A DNA stretch of 6,086 nt from Paracoccaceae bacterium (GTDB taxonomy: Bacteria; Pseudomonadota; Alphaproteobacteria; Rhodobacterales; Rhodobacteraceae), in the NCBI GenBank assembly GCA_026997055.1, contig JALWJU010000188.1, positions 1 through 6,086 on the forward strand, written 5' to 3'. The notes beneath the pieces were generated by a model. It was given only the letters and a program-made list of their open reading frames with translations. It searched no databases and had not been told where the DNA came from. Made by a program: the position numbers and the translations under genes. This document shows, piece after piece, positions 5,191 to 6,086 of this stretch (position 1 is its first letter; each line of letters begins with the position of its first letter).

Positions 5191-6086
5191 TCAGTCCAGC
5201 CGGTCGCGCGAAAACAGATAGGCCAGACACCCCGCCAGCGCCGGCACGGCAAAGAAGAGAAAGACCGCCCGATAAGGCTCGGCCGCGCTCTCGGCCCCGG
5301 CGCGCGCGACGACAAAGACATTGCCGCTGGCAAACTGGAAGAGCCCCACCCCGCCGATGCCGAACATGTTGATCAGCGTCACCCCGCGCCCGACCAGATG
5401 CGGAGCGAAAAAGCTGCGCGCATGGGCCACGATCATCGGAAAGCTCGAGCCGAAAAGCCCGATCGCCCCCATGAGCAGGGTCACCCGTACGAGGCTTCCC
5501 TCGGGCGCGGCCCAGAGCCAGAACAGGCAGGCGGTCGCGGCCATGTTACCGGCAAAGACCACCCATTTGCGGGTGCCGAACAGGCGATCCAGAGGCCCGT
5601 AGGCGAAATTTCCCAGCACCATTGCCAGCCCCATTACCAGGGTCACGGCACCGATGCCCGAGGGATCGAGCCCATAGACGTCTTCGAGAAACGGCCCGGC
5701 CCAGAGCCCGCGCAGCCCCGCCGGCGCGGCGTAATTGACGAACATCAGCGGCAGGATCGCCCAGAGCGCCGGGATCTTCAGCAGGTCCAGCACCGAGCCT
5801 CGCGCGCCCCCTTCCTCATGAGCGCCGGGCGGGTCCTGCACCCAGAGCCACAGCCCCGCCGCCACCGCCAGGGTTGCCGCCGACAGGGCCGCGAGCGATA
5901 CCCGCCAGCCCAGCGCCTCGACCGCCCATGCCATGGGCAGGGAGCCGGCGATATTGCCCAGCGCGCCGATGCCGATCACCGCGCCGGCCAGGGTGGCAAA
6001 GATGCGCGGGCTGTAGATGCGGGCGAAGATATAGTAGGAGGCCATCAGCACCGGGCTGCAACCGATGCCGATCAGCACCATGGCCG
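5191..6086 (-). CDS. Major facilitator superfamily transporter, N-terminus outside window
   Basis: Inner-membrane transporter of the MFS type; the substrate cannot be predicted. The frame is open to the window's right edge, so the first visible ATG (6081) is almost certainly internal. About 298 residues are seen of a usual 390-420, leaving roughly the first 100 (helices 1 to 3 and the main motif A) outside. Counting from that ATG, an early glycine-rich helix (about 30-50) ending in GWR (58-60) is typical of helix 5 and the following junction. A hydrophilic, acidic central loop lies at about 82-100 (DPPGAHEEGG), and six further hydrophobic segments follow. GPLDRLFGTRKWV (162-174) is the degenerate second copy of motif A between helices 8 and 9. 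The product ends SRDRLD at TGA 5193-5191. No frameshift is seen. It converges with the helicase gene and shows no sign of working with it. Confidence 0.88.
   Translation of the reverse strand, partial: AMVLIGIGCSPVLMASYYIFARIYSPRIFATLAGAVIGIGALGNIAGSLPMAWAVEALGWRVSLAALSAATLAVAAGLWLWVQDPPGAHEEGGARGSVLDLLKIPALWAILPLMFVNYAAPAGLRGLWAGPFLEDVYGLDPSGIGAVTLVMGLAMVLGNFAYGPLDRLFGTRKWVVFAGNMAATACLFWLWAAPEGSLVRVTLLMGAIGLFGSSFPMIVAHARSFFAPHLVGRGVTLINMFGIGGVGLFQFASGNVFVVARAGAESAAEPYRAVFLFFAVPALAGCLAYLFSRDRLD

Noticed and set aside
1..6086. CRISPR array, tRNA or rRNA genes, insertion sequences, attachment site
   Set aside because: By eye I found no spaced direct repeats, cloverleaf-like stretches, transposase or integrase sequence, or long terminal inverted repeats. 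A tRNA scan and IS search would settle this.

Overview
The window looks like chromosomal DNA from a GC-rich alphaproteobacterium, probably Rhodobacterales (Rhodobacter/Paracoccus relatives). The basis is the GC-rich coding sequence, an aspartate-semialdehyde dehydrogenase whose sequence reads like those I remember from Rhodobacteraceae, and a hairpin element after the helicase gene of a kind I associate with that group. I could run no database search, so the taxonomic call rests on recall.

Layout from left to right: (1) the 3' end of a phosphatidate cytidylyltransferase gene (cdsA-like, + strand, cut by the window edge); (2) seven bases later, a much more AT-rich gene for a DUF4238-family protein of unknown function (+); (3) a hairpin between convergent genes; (4) asd, aspartate-semialdehyde dehydrogenase (-), with a strong Shine-Dalgarno that selects the ATG at 2290 over an adjacent GTG; (5) a two-gene - strand operon in which an ArsR-family regulator is followed, with a 4-base ATGA overlap, by a membrane-bound sterol desaturase/fatty acid hydroxylase family enzyme; an 8-bp-arm palindrome just before the regulator's start codon is a probable autoregulatory operator; (6) a non-coding stretch of about 290 bases with a consensus-like TTGACA; (7) a complete RhlE-like DEAD-box RNA helicase (+); (8) a long two-part hairpin in the convergent gap; (9) most of a major facilitator superfamily transporter (-), whose N-terminal part lies beyond the window.

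The genes do not form one pathway. cdsA (phospholipid precursor synthesis), asd (lysine/threonine/methionine and diaminopimelate synthesis) and the helicase (RNA metabolism) are housekeeping. The accessory parts are the ArsR-hydroxylase pair, which looks like a self-regulated lipid- or membrane-modification unit, and the compositionally foreign DUF4238 gene wedged between two core genes. I see no CRISPR array, tRNA, rRNA, transposase or attachment site, and nothing that makes a strong case for a new multi-gene system. The two items most worth following are the DUF4238 island and the ArsR/hydroxylase module with its operator.
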